A stretch of DNA of 64,000 nt from Gordonia amicalis NBRC 100051 = JCM 11271 (GTDB taxonomy: Bacteria; Actinomycetota; Actinomycetes; Mycobacteriales; Mycobacteriaceae), in NCBI RefSeq assembly GCF_000332995.1, contig NZ_BANS01000016.1:62001-126000 (forward strand). The letters are read 5' to 3'. A program made the position numbers and the translations under genes. The notes under the pieces are model-generated. The model saw only the letters and a list, made by a program, of their open reading frames with translations, ran no database searches and was not told where the DNA came from. Positions 1-8,144 of this stretch are shown here, piece by piece. Numbering within the stretch: the first letter of the stretch is position 1; each line of letters begins with the position of its first letter.

Positions 1-2
1 AC

Positions 3-926
3 GCGCGACAGCTGCCGTCCTGGACCGATCAGTCCAAACTGGCCACGGCGGTGAAGTTCAACCAGAAGCGCGTTACGTACCTCGGGATCATCTACGGCTT
101 CGCCAGCGGGATGATGAGCACCCTGATCCCGCGGGAGGCGCGGGCGGTCTACTACTCCAAGGGTGGTTGGGACCTCAAGGACCGCATCTCCAAGACAGCC
201 AAACTCGGCTACGACATCGGCTCGCTCAACGCCTATCAGCCCGGCGGCGAGATGATCGTGACCTGTCTCAAGACCCGCATGGCACATGCCGGTGTCCGGC
301 ACCTGCTGCCCCAGTCACCGCACTGGGTGCACTCCGCGTCGGAGAACGTGCCGATCAGTCAGGCCGACATCATGGTGACGTGGCACAGCCTGCCGACGAC
401 GGTCATGCGCAACTTCCGCAAGTGGCAGGTGCCGATCGCTGCCGACGAATCGGCGGGCTTCCTGCATTCGTGGCAGATCACCGCCCACGTGCTGGGGGTC
501 AAGGACGAGTACATCCCGGCGTCGTGGAACGCCGCCGAATCACAGGCGAAGCAGGTGCTCGACCCGATCATCGAGCCGACACCGGAGGGTCGCAAGCTCG
601 CCGACATGCTGCTCGACCTCGGGATGAACCTGGACCTGACCCTGCTCTCGCGAGGAGTTCTGGGGGCGCTGACCCGGTTCATGCTCGGCGACAAGGCCGC
701 CGACGGGCTGCACATCCCGCGTGAACCCGTGTGGACTCCGCTGCTGGAGACGGCGTGGACCCCGTATGTACTGGTCCGTGAAGGCCTGCTGAACGTCGGC
801 ATGCCACGCGAGGCCTATTGGATGATCGACGAATTCCTCCGGCAGTTCGTACTCTTCTACATGTCGGAACTGCGGATGCCGATCAACATCGAGATCCCGG
901 TGTTCAACAACCCGAAGTACAAGTAG
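3..926 (+). CDS. lcp: Latex clearing protein (rubber oxygenase), 5' end outside window
   Basis: This is the C-terminal three quarters of an Lcp-type b-haem oxygenase, which cleaves cis-1,4-polyisoprene outside the cell. The frame is open from the window edge, so about 100 N-terminal residues, including the expected export signal, are missing. The residues known from Streptomyces K30 Lcp are all present at the right spacing: Glu in PREARAV (E148), Arg, Lys and Thr in RISKT (R164, K167, T168), and His in MAHAGV exactly 31 residues after that Lys (H198, the haem ligand). The stop is TAG at 924-926. A GTG at position 51 is in frame but is internal. Rubber-degrading Gordonia carry this gene. Confidence 0.93.
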   Translation, partial: ARQLPSWTDQSKLATAVKFNQKRVTYLGIIYGFASGMMSTLIPREARAVYYSKGGWDLKDRISKTAKLGYDIGSLNAYQPGGEMIVTCLKTRMAHAGVRHLLPQSPHWVHSASENVPISQADIMVTWHSLPTTVMRNFRKWQVPIAADESAGFLHSWQITAHVLGVKDEYIPASWNAAESQAKQVLDPIIEPTPEGRKLADMLLDLGMNLDLTLLSRGVLGALTRFMLGDKAADGLHIPREPVWTPLLETAWTPYVLVREGLLNVGMPREAYWMIDEFLRQFVLFYMSELRMPINIEIPVFNNPKYK

Positions 927-965
927 TCCGGTCACCCAGACTGGCCGACCTCGACCACGCGGCGG

Positions 966-2282
966 TCATCCCCTCTCATCCGCCGTCGAGGCCTCGACCG
1001 TCGGGGTTTCGGCCACTGCCGCCCGGTCCTGCTTCTTCTCTCGCCGCTTCGGCAGCAGGGGGAGGCGGGGCCGGGCGGTCAGCCATTTGCTGAACGGAAG
1101 ACGCAGCAGGATGTCGACGAGCAACAGCGAGCTGACGAGAACGACCGCGATGAGGATCAGCGAACGCATGATCGCGCTGTGCGGGAACCATTCGAAGAGC
1201 CCGCCGAGGAAGCCGACGCGTCCGAGGATGTCGAGGATGAGTGGGTGAACGGCGAACACGCCGAACGCGCGCAGGGTCGCTTGCGAAACGAACTTCGCGG
1301 CGGCCGGCCGGCCGGCCGCGCGGCGGTCGTCCCAGACGAGACCGATCAGCCACAGCAGCGCGAACCCGCCCACGAGCCACGGCAGCGACACCGGATTCCA
1401 GGCGGTGTTCGCCTTCCACGGGACGTTGCCGGGCGAGGTCGCCAGGAGGTAGCCGGCGACGGTGAACGCCGCGCAGCCCGCGGCGACGAGCACCACGGTG
1501 GCCATGTGCTCACGCAACCACTTGTCCACCGCCTGCTGATGCTGCGCCGCGAGTACACCCATGGCGACGAACAGTGCGTACATCGGCAGCGTCTTCCACA
1601 GGTGCTGGTAGGCGAGGTCCCAGGCCGCCCCGGACGGACGCGGCAGGTACTGGTAGACGACGAACATCATGATCTGGATGACCGCGCCACCGGACAGCAG
1701 AAGCCACGGACGGTTCCGGCCGCGTTCGAAGATCCACGTGATGAGCGGGAAGAACAGATAGATCTGCATCGAGATCAGCAGGAAGTACAGCTGGTACTTC
1801 CCCTCGCCGACGAGCAGATCGTGCGCGAGTCCGGAGACCCACTCGCCGGCCGGTGGGAAGGGGTTGTCCCGGATGATCACGTGGTCGGTGATCGCGTAGA
1901 TGACCGTCCACGCGAGGTAGGGCCCGATCACCAGGCCGAAGCGACGCCGCCAGAACTGCACCGGCGACATCTCGCGTCCCTGCATGCTCAGGACGAGGAC
2001 GTAGAGCGTCACCGCGACGAAGCCGTAGCGGGTGAGGTGACAGAGGGTGCCGACCAGGTTGGCGCCGCGGATCTCGTCGGGTCCGCCGTTGATCGCGTTG
2101 ACGCTGTGTGCGACGACCACGAAGGTGAACAGGACCACGCGGACGAAGTCGGCGGTGTGTGCGCGCGAGCGGGAGCCCCTGACCGGGGCCGTCGTCGACG
2201 GTGTCGCCGGAGTGGTCGGTCCCGAGTGGGCAGCCGTGCCGGTCTCGCTGTCGGCGGTGCGCGCCGAGCCCGCTGCGTGCAC
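966..2282 (-). CDS. Membrane acyltransferase of the acyltransferase-3 family
   Basis: This is a polytopic membrane protein of about 440 residues with many hydrophobic segments separated by short basic loops. The first segment carries the family-type His (FVVVAHSVNAIN). Acyltransferase-3 proteins move acyl groups onto sugars or lipids at the cytoplasmic membrane, and the substrate here is unknown. The frame is open further upstream to 2387, but I prefer GTG at 2280-2282 because a GGGGAGG sequence lies about 11 bases before it. The first roughly 35 residues after that start are Ala/Thr/Pro-rich and precede the first membrane segment. It converges on lcp, with about 40 bp between the stops. Confidence 0.78.
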   Translation of the reverse strand: MHAAGSARTADSETGTAAHSGPTTPATPSTTAPVRGSRSRAHTADFVRVVLFTFVVVAHSVNAINGGPDEIRGANLVGTLCHLTRYGFVAVTLYVLVLSMQGREMSPVQFWRRRFGLVIGPYLAWTVIYAITDHVIIRDNPFPPAGEWVSGLAHDLLVGEGKYQLYFLLISMQIYLFFPLITWIFERGRNRPWLLLSGGAVIQIMMFVVYQYLPRPSGAAWDLAYQHLWKTLPMYALFVAMGVLAAQHQQAVDKWLREHMATVVLVAAGCAAFTVAGYLLATSPGNVPWKANTAWNPVSLPWLVGGFALLWLIGLVWDDRRAAGRPAAAKFVSQATLRAFGVFAVHPLILDILGRVGFLGGLFEWFPHSAIMRSLILIAVVLVSSLLLVDILLRLPFSKWLTARPRLPLLPKRREKKQDRAAVAETPTVEASTADERG

Positions 2283-2534
2283 CAAAGCAAAGACCTCCCC
2301 GTTGACCAAACTGTTACCCGAACGAAGTGTACGGGCCGAATCTGGCAGGAACCTCAACGTCGGGGTGCATGAAGTGGCGACAATCACAGCCCGAATTGCC
2401 CGGTTCGCGCTTCCTGTCGACTATAGCGGCGATCGGAATCGGGTGCCGTGTGGAGATGGTGCGGTAGGCGTCGAGTGCTGACGTACACTGCCGTGTGGCG
2501 CTCGCGCGGGTCTCGCCCGTCGGCGGGTCGCTGC

Positions 2535-2610
2535 GCCTTCGTAGCTCAGGGGATAGAGCAACCCTCTCCTAAAGGGTAGGTCGTAGGTTCGAATCCTACC
2601 GAGGGCACCA
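2535..2610 (+). tRNA. tRNA-Arg (anticodon CCU)
   Basis: A complete cloverleaf can be drawn. The acceptor stem GCCTTCG pairs with CGAGGGC through one G-U pair. The D arm follows TAGCTCAGGGGATAGAGC, and the anticodon stem CCCTC/GAGGG-type region presents CCT in the loop CTCCTAA. The T arm contains GGTTCGAATCC. The discriminator is A2607 and the CCA tail is encoded at 2608-2610. An insertion sequence begins about 33 bp downstream. Confidence 0.95.
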
Positions 2611-2644
2611 CCTGCCGTTTCATAGCTCGAAACCGCGCTGACCA

Positions 2645-2659
2645 GGCTGTTTCGAAATG
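2645..2659 (+). repeat. Left terminal inverted repeat of the IS1182-type element
   Basis: The 15-bp sequence GGCTGTTTCGAAATG is the exact reverse complement of 4348-4362. The CTGACC hexamer at 2638-2643 flanks it with one base between. Confidence 0.85.
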
Positions 2660-2719
2660 TGAGTGGCCGGCCCCAGTGCGTGTGGGAGTTGGGGCGGTGG
2701 CTTCGGCCACCGTCCCGCT

Positions 2720-4279
2720 TCAGGTGGTTGCGGGGTTGAGGTAGCCGGTTCCGATGGCTTTCATCAGGTTGTGGACGAGTCCGTGGAAGCTGAATTCCGC
2801 TGTTGCTCGGTCGATTCCGCGACCGGTGAATCGTTTGAACCCTAGGTTGTGTTTCGCGTGCCCGAACGGGGTCTCGGCGATATGGCTGCGTTTGCTGTAG
2901 AGCCGATGTCCTTCCTCGGTGGCCAACCGGTGGGCCATCGCCTCTACTGGTGTGGCGTCAGGTGGGGGTTGGCCGTGGGTAGGACTGGTGCGGGCGGTCT
3001 TGTGGATCTCTCGGCTTTTGCCGATAGCGATCAACCGATCGGGTCCTGGCATCGTGAGGTTGGCGTCGCTGAGGTAGCCGGCATCAGCAAGTAGCACCCC
3101 GATCCCATCAGCGCGGTGATGGTGAGCGTCAATGAGCTCGGCGGCGTCGATAGCTTTGCTGAACATGTCGGCGAAGGCGACGACGTCGGCGTTGTTGTTG
3201 TTCACACCGGTGGCGATGATCAGCCCATCTTCGCTGGTCACGGCCTGGCAGTTGTATCCCTGCACCCAGCCACCGCCGCGTAGCGGCATCAACCGCGACT
3301 GCGGGTCGGTGATGTTGCGTCGGGGACCAGCCACCCTCGCGTCGGCTGAGCGTGCAGCCTGCTTTTCGCGGCGGTCGCGGTCAGCGATCGCGTGGTCCAA
3401 CCGAGCCCGGGCACGTCGCACGAACAGATGATCGTCCACGGCCACCGGCCTGGGTCCTCGTTGACCAGGGCGGTAGCGATCGATCTTGGCTTGCTGCACC
3501 GCGCGGGCGCGGTGCCAACTCGCGGTCAACGCCTCGACCCGGGTCGCGATCGGATAGCGCCCACCCTCGCCCCCGGCGACTCGCCGGGTGTGTGCTTCGA
3601 CCTCGGCGGCATCGGTGGCCGCGGGTAACTGGGCCAATGCTTGGGCGATACGCGCACGCCGCGAGGAGTGGTCGGCCAACTCCGGTGGCAGCTGATCACC
3701 CCGGCCTGGGCCGTGCTGGTCGTCCTCGGCGGCATCGATAGCGGCATGTTCGGCGCTGGCACGTGCCGCTTCAGCTGCCAACGCCTTCCACAAACCGTCT
3801 GCAGTGCGATTCGCACTGGTGGAGGCGTTGGAGGCGATCTTGACCCCATCGAGGGCAACCACCCCTAGCTGACCCATCCCTACCCGGGCGCACAATGCCA
3901 GGACCTGGGTGAACAGGTCCTCGACGACGTCGGTGCAGTCGGCGCGGAAACGAGAGATCGTCACATGATCGGGTGCGTCGCCGGCGCAGATGATTCGGTA
4001 GGCGACATCACGCTGGCACAGTCGTTCCAACTGCCGTGAGGAGCGTTGCCCGTGTGCCCACCCCCAGATCAGCAGGGTCAGCAACATGTCCGGGTCATAA
4101 CCGGCCCGACCGACGCCACCGGTCTTTCGTTTCGCGTGCAACCCCGAGGTATCCAACGCCGCGACTGTTTCGATCACCAACCACACCGGATCATCAGCTG
4201 CTAACCACTCACGCATACTCGGCGGCATCAGAAACTGTTGATCTCGCTGCACCGGACGATACCCCTTGGCCACCAACAC
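2720..4279 (-). CDS. IS1182-family DDE transposase
   Basis: This is a transposase of about 519 residues with the InsH-type N-terminal domain. The start region reads KGYRPVQRDQQFLMPPSMREWL-like, followed by the typical YDPDMLLTLLIWGWA and RQLERLCQRD blocks. DDE catalytic residues are visible as Asp in VALDGVKIASNAS, Asp in LLADAGYLSD and Glu in AETPFGHAKHNL. A basic, Asp/Glu-rich insertion of about 130 residues separates the first two motifs, as in this family. The frame is open to 4570, beyond the inverted repeat, so it cannot start there. GTG 4277-4279, about 8 bases after GGTGG, is preferred, and GTG 4271-4273 is the alternative. No frameshift or stop is seen. Confidence 0.85.
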   Translation of the reverse strand: MLVAKGYRPVQRDQQFLMPPSMREWLAADDPVWLVIETVAALDTSGLHAKRKTGGVGRAGYDPDMLLTLLIWGWAHGQRSSRQLERLCQRDVAYRIICAGDAPDHVTISRFRADCTDVVEDLFTQVLALCARVGMGQLGVVALDGVKIASNASTSANRTADGLWKALAAEAARASAEHAAIDAAEDDQHGPGRGDQLPPELADHSSRRARIAQALAQLPAATDAAEVEAHTRRVAGGEGGRYPIATRVEALTASWHRARAVQQAKIDRYRPGQRGPRPVAVDDHLFVRRARARLDHAIADRDRREKQAARSADARVAGPRRNITDPQSRLMPLRGGGWVQGYNCQAVTSEDGLIIATGVNNNNADVVAFADMFSKAIDAAELIDAHHHRADGIGVLLADAGYLSDANLTMPGPDRLIAIGKSREIHKTARTSPTHGQPPPDATPVEAMAHRLATEEGHRLYSKRSHIAETPFGHAKHNLGFKRFTGRGIDRATAEFSFHGLVHNLMKAIGTGYLNPATT

Positions 4280-4326
4280 ATCATCGACCACCAAGCACCG
4301 CCCAACAGCCCCGACAAGCCGAAAAA

Positions 4327-4348
4327 GCCAGCGAGAAATCCCGCTGGC
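4327..4348 (-). terminator. Hairpin plus T-run just inside the right IS end
   Basis: GCCAGCG (4327-4333) pairs perfectly with CGCTGGC (4342-4348) across an 8-nt loop. Read on the minus strand, a run of five T follows at 4322-4326. It lies between the right inverted repeat and the transposase start. It would therefore stop transcription entering the element from the flanking GlxA-type gene and limit transposase expression. Confidence 0.55.
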
Positions 4349-4362
4349 ATTTCGAAACAGCC
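4348..4362 (-). repeat. Right terminal inverted repeat of the IS1182-type element
   Basis: This is a perfect 15-bp match, in inverse orientation, to 2645-2659. The CTGACC hexamer follows at 4364-4369. Confidence 0.85.
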
Positions 4363-4380
4363 CCTGACCGCGGGTCCGAG

Positions 4381-5343
4381 CTATGACACGGCGGCGGACT
4401 TCGCGAAGCGACGGCGGTACACGAGCGGCGAGACGCCCACGGACGCCGCGAAGTGGTGCCGCAGCAGTGTCGCCGAGGTGAATCCGACCAACCGCGCGAC
4501 CTCTTCGACGGGCGCGTCGGTGGATTCCAGCAGGTTCTTCGCGGCGAGGACGCGATGCTCGGTGAGCCATCGCCGCGGTGACACCCCGACCTCGTCGACG
4601 AATCTGCGCGCGAATGTCCGGCCGGACATGTGCATCCGTTCCGCCATGTCGTCGACGCTGATGTCACTGTCGAGGTGCTCGAGGAGCCAACTGAGCAGAG
4701 CGCCGAAACCCTCGTCGGAGCAGGAGGGCATCGGGGCGTCGACGAACTGTCGCTGACCGCCGTCACGGTGCGGCGAGACGACCATGCGGCGGGCGATCCG
4801 GTTCGCGACGCCCGGTCCCCAGGCCTCGCGTACGAGATGCAACGACGCGTCGATCCCGGCCGCGGTGCCGGCGCTGGTGGTGATGGGACCGTCGTCGACG
4901 AAGAGGACGTCGGTGTCGACCGTCGCCTTCGGGAACTGTCGCGACAATTCGTCGCCGTAGCGCCAGTGCGTGGTGCAGCGGCGACCGTCGAGCAGGCCGG
5001 CCGCGCCGGCGACGAAGGCGCCCGAGCACACGGTGAGCACGCGGCCGCCGTTGTCGACGACCGCGCGCACGGTGTCCAGGATCTCCGCGGGATAGTCGCC
5101 GTCGACCTTTCCGCCCGGGATGGCCACGAGGTCGACGTCGCGGCACTCGTCGAGGGTGTGCGAGACCTGGAGTGAGACTCCGTTGCCGACGCGCAGCGGG
5201 ACCGACGGATCGGGGGAAGCGACCCGGAAGTCGAATGCGGGAACACCGTCGTCGGTGCGGTCGAGGCCGAACACCTCGTGGATCACGCCGAACTCGAAGA
5301 GCGCGACGTTGCCGTGGAGGAGGACCCCGACCGTTGTCAGCAT
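4381..5343 (-). CDS. GlxA-type transcriptional regulator (DJ-1/PfpI plus AraC HTH)
   Basis: This 320-residue regulator has a DJ-1/PfpI-like sensor in about residues 1-185. It includes the nucleophile-elbow-like VLTVCSGAFVAGAAGLLDGR with its Cys. A C-terminal AraC double helix-turn-helix occupies about residues 215-320 (MSGRTFARRFVDEVGVSPRRWL and VGFTSATLLRHHFAASVGVSP). The domain order is that of GlxA-family activators, which often control amine or amino-acid catabolism. The start is ATG at 5341-5343. It diverges from a small membrane protein across about 80 bp that hold two copies of GCAGAAAATT. An insertion sequence lies just beyond its stop without disturbing the frame. Confidence 0.85.
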   Translation of the reverse strand: MLTTVGVLLHGNVALFEFGVIHEVFGLDRTDDGVPAFDFRVASPDPSVPLRVGNGVSLQVSHTLDECRDVDLVAIPGGKVDGDYPAEILDTVRAVVDNGGRVLTVCSGAFVAGAAGLLDGRRCTTHWRYGDELSRQFPKATVDTDVLFVDDGPITTSAGTAAGIDASLHLVREAWGPGVANRIARRMVVSPHRDGGQRQFVDAPMPSCSDEGFGALLSWLLEHLDSDISVDDMAERMHMSGRTFARRFVDEVGVSPRRWLTEHRVLAAKNLLESTDAPVEEVARLVGFTSATLLRHHFAASVGVSPLVYRRRFAKSAAVS

Positions 5344-5425
5344 GACGTCAGTATGGCAGAAAATTTGTGGACATTGTCATTTGCGCCACTGTTGGCTGAA
5401 ATCAAGTGCGCAGAAAATTACTGCC

Positions 5426-5641
5426 ATGATCATCGCACTCATCGTTCTCGCCGTCCTGGCCGTGGTCGCCGCGGCGACCTTGGTGTACGTCACCCGCCGC
5501 ACGCCGACCGGTCGCCGCACTCCGCTTCAGCGCTTCGCCGACTGGTGGACGCGCGATCCGCAGCGTCCCTACGGCCCCGACACCGATCGGGTCGCGGCCG
5601 AACTGAGCATTCTCACGCGTCGCTACGACCGTCTCGTCTGA
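5426..5641 (+). CDS. Small single-pass membrane protein
   Basis: This is a 71-residue protein of unknown function. Residues 2-23 form one hydrophobic segment (IIALIVLAVLAVVAAATLVYV). A basic stretch (TRRTPTGRRTPLQRF) follows, then a soluble tail ending RYDRLV. The topology is probably N-out/C-in by the positive-inside rule. It starts with ATG at 5426 in the divergent region opposite the GlxA-type regulator and ends 25 bp before an SDR gene on the same strand. The codon composition matches its neighbours. I do not recognise the family. Confidence 0.6.
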   Translation: MIIALIVLAVLAVVAAATLVYVTRRTPTGRRTPLQRFADWWTRDPQRPYGPDTDRVAAELSILTRRYDRLV

Positions 5642-5666
5642 AACGGGCTGCGATACCGTAGCGGGC

Positions 5667-6476
5667 GTGAGCTCTCAGACCGTTCTCGTCACCGGCGCGA
5701 CCAGCGGCATCGGCGCCGAAGTCGCCCGCCAGTTCGTCGCCCGCGGGCATCGGGTCTACGGCACGACCCGTAACCCCGACGCCGTGCGGCACCCGATCGC
5801 CGGTGTCACCTACGTCCGCCTGGACAACGCCGACTATGACTCCGCCACCGCCTGTGCCGACCTCGTCGGTCCGGTCGACATCCTCGTCAACAACGCCGGC
5901 GAATCGCAGGCCGGCGCGCTCGAGGACACCTCGATGCAGGCCATCGAGGATCTGTTCCGCGTCAACGTGTTCGGGCCGATCGCGCTCACGAAGGCGGTTC
6001 TTCCGGGGATGCGGGAGCGGCGTCGGGGCACGGTGGTCATGGTCGGCTCGATGCTGTCGAGTTTCCCGGTCGCGTTCCGTTCCAACTACGCGGCGACCAA
6101 GTCGGCGTTGAAGGCGTTCGCGCTGGCCACCCGTCGTGAGGTCGCGCCGTACGGGATTCGCATGATCTCGGTGGAGCCGGGCACCATCGCCACCGGGATC
6201 GGTGATCGTCGGTCCATCCACGTCGGCGAGAACTCGCCGTACCGTGCCGAATACGAGACCCTCGCCGCGGCCACCCGCCGCAACGAGGACGCCGGGATCG
6301 GCGCACAGGACATGGCCACCCAGATCGTCGACGCGGCGCTCGCCGAACACCCGAAGCCGTTCTACGCCAGAGGAAACCAGGCGGGAATCGTGTTCTTCCT
6401 GCGCCGGCTCGCGCCGCGCCAGCTGATCCTGGACATGACCGCCCGGAAGCACGGCCTCCCCAAGGTGAAGATCTGA
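5667..6476 (+). CDS. Short-chain dehydrogenase/reductase (SDR)
   Basis: This is a 269-residue classical SDR with a Rossmann fold. The cofactor loop TGATSGIG is at residues 9-16 and NNAG at 75-78. The catalytic set is Ser128, Tyr141 and Lys145 (SNYAATKSALK). Arg35 in TTRNPD after the second strand suggests a preference for NADP(H). The start is GTG at 5667, and the stop lies 2 bp before cobF, so the two are likely co-transcribed. The substrate is unknown. It is not the SDR expected next to pgi, which is a separate gene at 16564. Confidence 0.85.
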   Translation: MSSQTVLVTGATSGIGAEVARQFVARGHRVYGTTRNPDAVRHPIAGVTYVRLDNADYDSATACADLVGPVDILVNNAGESQAGALEDTSMQAIEDLFRVNVFGPIALTKAVLPGMRERRRGTVVMVGSMLSSFPVAFRSNYAATKSALKAFALATRREVAPYGIRMISVEPGTIATGIGDRRSIHVGENSPYRAEYETLAAATRRNEDAGIGAQDMATQIVDAALAEHPKPFYARGNQAGIVFFLRRLAPRQLILDMTARKHGLPKVKI

Positions 6477-6478
6477 CC

Positions 6479-7246
6479 GTGCGAATCACGCTGCGGGTCA
6501 TCGGGATCGGGCCCGGCGGTCCACGCCAGGTCACACTGCAGGCCATCGACGCCATGGCCGACGTCGACGCCTTCCTCGCCCTCGAGAAGGGAACGGCCAA
6601 GAGCGGGTTGCTCGACGCGCGCCGGGTGATCCTCGATGCGCATGCGCGCGCGGGCTATACGCTCGTCGAGATCCCCGATCCGCCGCGTGATCGCACCCCG
6701 GCCGACTACGACGCCGAGGTCCGGCGCTGGCATGCGGCTCGCGCGGACCTGATCGCCGCCGCACTGCGGAACGAGGTCGGCGACGGCGGGGTCGCGGCCT
6801 TCCTGGTGTGGGGCGATCCGGCGCTCTACGACAGCACACTGCGCATCGTCGACGACCTGGCCGCCCGCGACGACCTCGAGCTCTCGATCGAGGTGATTCC
6901 CGGCGTGACCAGCGCCAGCGCACTCACCGCCGCACACGGCATCGTCGCCAACCGCGTCGGCGAACCGATCCACATCACCACCGGTCGCCGCCTCGCCGAG
7001 ACACCCGCCGGCGCCGATGCCAACCAGATCGTCATGCTCGACGGCGATCTGGCCTTCCGTCACACGGCTAACCCGGACGACCACATCTGGTGGGGCGCCT
7101 ACGTCGGCACCGCCGACGAGATCCTCATCAGCGGACGGGTGGGCGACGTGACCGACCGGATCGTCGAAGCTCGTGCCGAGGCGCGTGAACGCATCGGCTG
7201 GATCATGGACATCTACCTGCTGCGCAAGGCTTCCCGCCCCGCATGA
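6479..7246 (+). CDS. cobF: Precorrin-6A synthase (deacetylating)
   Basis: CobF is an S-adenosylmethionine-dependent methyltransferase of the aerobic cobalamin pathway. It methylates C-1 of precorrin-5 and releases acetate. The 255-residue protein begins with the tetrapyrrole-methylase signature IGIGPGGPRQVTLQAI and carries VWGDPALYDSTLRI and VIPGVTSASALTAAHG, the expected SAM and active-site loops. The length is normal for CobF. The start is GTG at 6479, 2 bp after the SDR stop. Other cob genes are not in the window, so cobF is detached from a pathway cluster, as in several mycobacteria. Confidence 0.92.
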   Translation: MRITLRVIGIGPGGPRQVTLQAIDAMADVDAFLALEKGTAKSGLLDARRVILDAHARAGYTLVEIPDPPRDRTPADYDAEVRRWHAARADLIAAALRNEVGDGGVAAFLVWGDPALYDSTLRIVDDLAARDDLELSIEVIPGVTSASALTAAHGIVANRVGEPIHITTGRRLAETPAGADANQIVMLDGDLAFRHTANPDDHIWWGAYVGTADEILISGRVGDVTDRIVEARAEARERIGWIMDIYLLRKASRPA

Positions 7247-7256
7247 TCGCAGAACT

Positions 7257-7322
7257 GAAGTCTGAGGAACCTTCCACTTCCAGACTTCATTCCGAAGTTG
7301 CGACTTCGATCGAGGTCGCAAC
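7257..7322. terminator. Pair of hairpins between convergent cobF and fetB-like genes
   Basis: Two inverted repeats stand side by side. GAAGTCTG (7257-7264) pairs with CAGACTTC (7281-7288), and GTTGCGAC (7297-7304) pairs with GTCGCAAC (7315-7322). No long T-run follows either one, so this may be a weak bidirectional terminator or an RNA-stabilising structure. The position between two converging genes favours transcription termination. Confidence 0.4.
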
Positions 7323-7384
7323 GTCGAAATGAGTTCTGGGAGTGAAGGAACGACCAGAAAGACCCGCCACCTTTCTGACCGACA

Positions 7385-8134
7385 TCACAGGTCCTCTCGC
7401 GCCACCAGCTCCACCGTGACGAGCATGGCGATCGAACTGACGGCGAGCAGCGCGATGAGTACGAACAACTGCATCGCCGCGGCGGCCCACACCGACGCGC
7501 CGCCGAGCACCATGCCGACGAAGGCGCCCGGGATCGTCACCAGCCCGACGGCCCGGGTCTGATCGAGTCCGGGTATGAGAGCGGTCGCCGACGCCGGGGC
7601 GCAGATCTCGAACCGAGCGTCGCGGGGGAGAAGACCCAGCGAAAGTGCGGCCTCGACTTCACCGTGACGTGTGGTCAGCTCGTCGTGTGCGCGCCGACCG
7701 GCGAGGGAGGTGGTGACCATCGCGCCGCCGAGCAAGATGCCGGCGGTGGGGATGACCGCGATACCGCGGGCGGGCAGCACACCGACCACGACCAGCACGA
7801 GCACGATGACGATCGTCGGTGCCGCGACCGGGCCCAGGCACCGCGCGACGGTGACGAAGTCGGATTGTTTCGGACGAATGCGCCGCGCCGACGTCCAGGC
7901 CGCCGCCGCCGCCATGACCACGACGAACAGCGCGGACGCCCACAGATGCGGAATCACCACCGCCAGTACGCCCGCCAACGCGGCCAGTTGCACGACGGCC
8001 CGCAGGGTCGCCACCAAAGTGTCGGTGGCCAAACCGCTTCGGCGGTTCACCAGCACCGCGACGAGAGCGAGCACACCGATGGCGATCGCGAGGACCGGTC
8101 CGATCCGGACGACGGCGTCGCCGATTCCGTTCAC
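7385..8134 (-). CDS. FetB/UPF0014-family membrane permease
   Basis: This is a 249-residue integral membrane protein with about seven hydrophobic segments. It shows the UPF0014/FetB pattern: VATLRAVVQLAALAGVL near the N-terminus, IPTAGILLGGAMVTTSLAGRR in the middle, and LIPGLDQTRAVGLVTIPGAFVGMVLGG-type text later. E. coli FetB works with the ATPase FetA in iron export, but no ATPase gene lies nearby. The start is GTG at 8132-8134, 10 bp after the cysQ stop on the same strand, so the two are probably one transcript. The exported substrate is not certain. Confidence 0.82.
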   Translation of the reverse strand: MNGIGDAVVRIGPVLAIAIGVLALVAVLVNRRSGLATDTLVATLRAVVQLAALAGVLAVVIPHLWASALFVVVMAAAAAWTSARRIRPKQSDFVTVARCLGPVAAPTIVIVLVLVVVGVLPARGIAVIPTAGILLGGAMVTTSLAGRRAHDELTTRHGEVEAALSLGLLPRDARFEICAPASATALIPGLDQTRAVGLVTIPGAFVGMVLGGASVWAAAAMQLFVLIALLAVSSIAMLVTVELVAREDL

Positions 8135-8144
8135 ACCGGCCAGT

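Larger units (their letters stand above)
2644..4363 (-). mobile_element. IS1182-family insertion sequence, apparently complete
   Basis: The element is about 1.72 kb. It is bounded by 15-bp perfect inverted repeats (GGCTGTTTCGAAATG at 2645-2659 and its complement at 4348-4362) and encodes one intact transposase on the minus strand. The hexamer CTGACC stands directly outside both ends, at 2638-2643 and 4364-4369, as expected for a target duplication when one terminal base is included at each end. It sits between tRNA-Arg and the 3' end of a GlxA-type regulator, only about 18 bp from that gene's stop codon. The intact frame and perfect repeats suggest a recent insertion that may still be active. 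Confidence 0.88.

Noticed and set aside
4280-4570. A 97-codon N-terminal extension of the transposase
   Set aside because: It passes through the inverted repeat and into the GlxA-type gene, so it cannot belong to the element.
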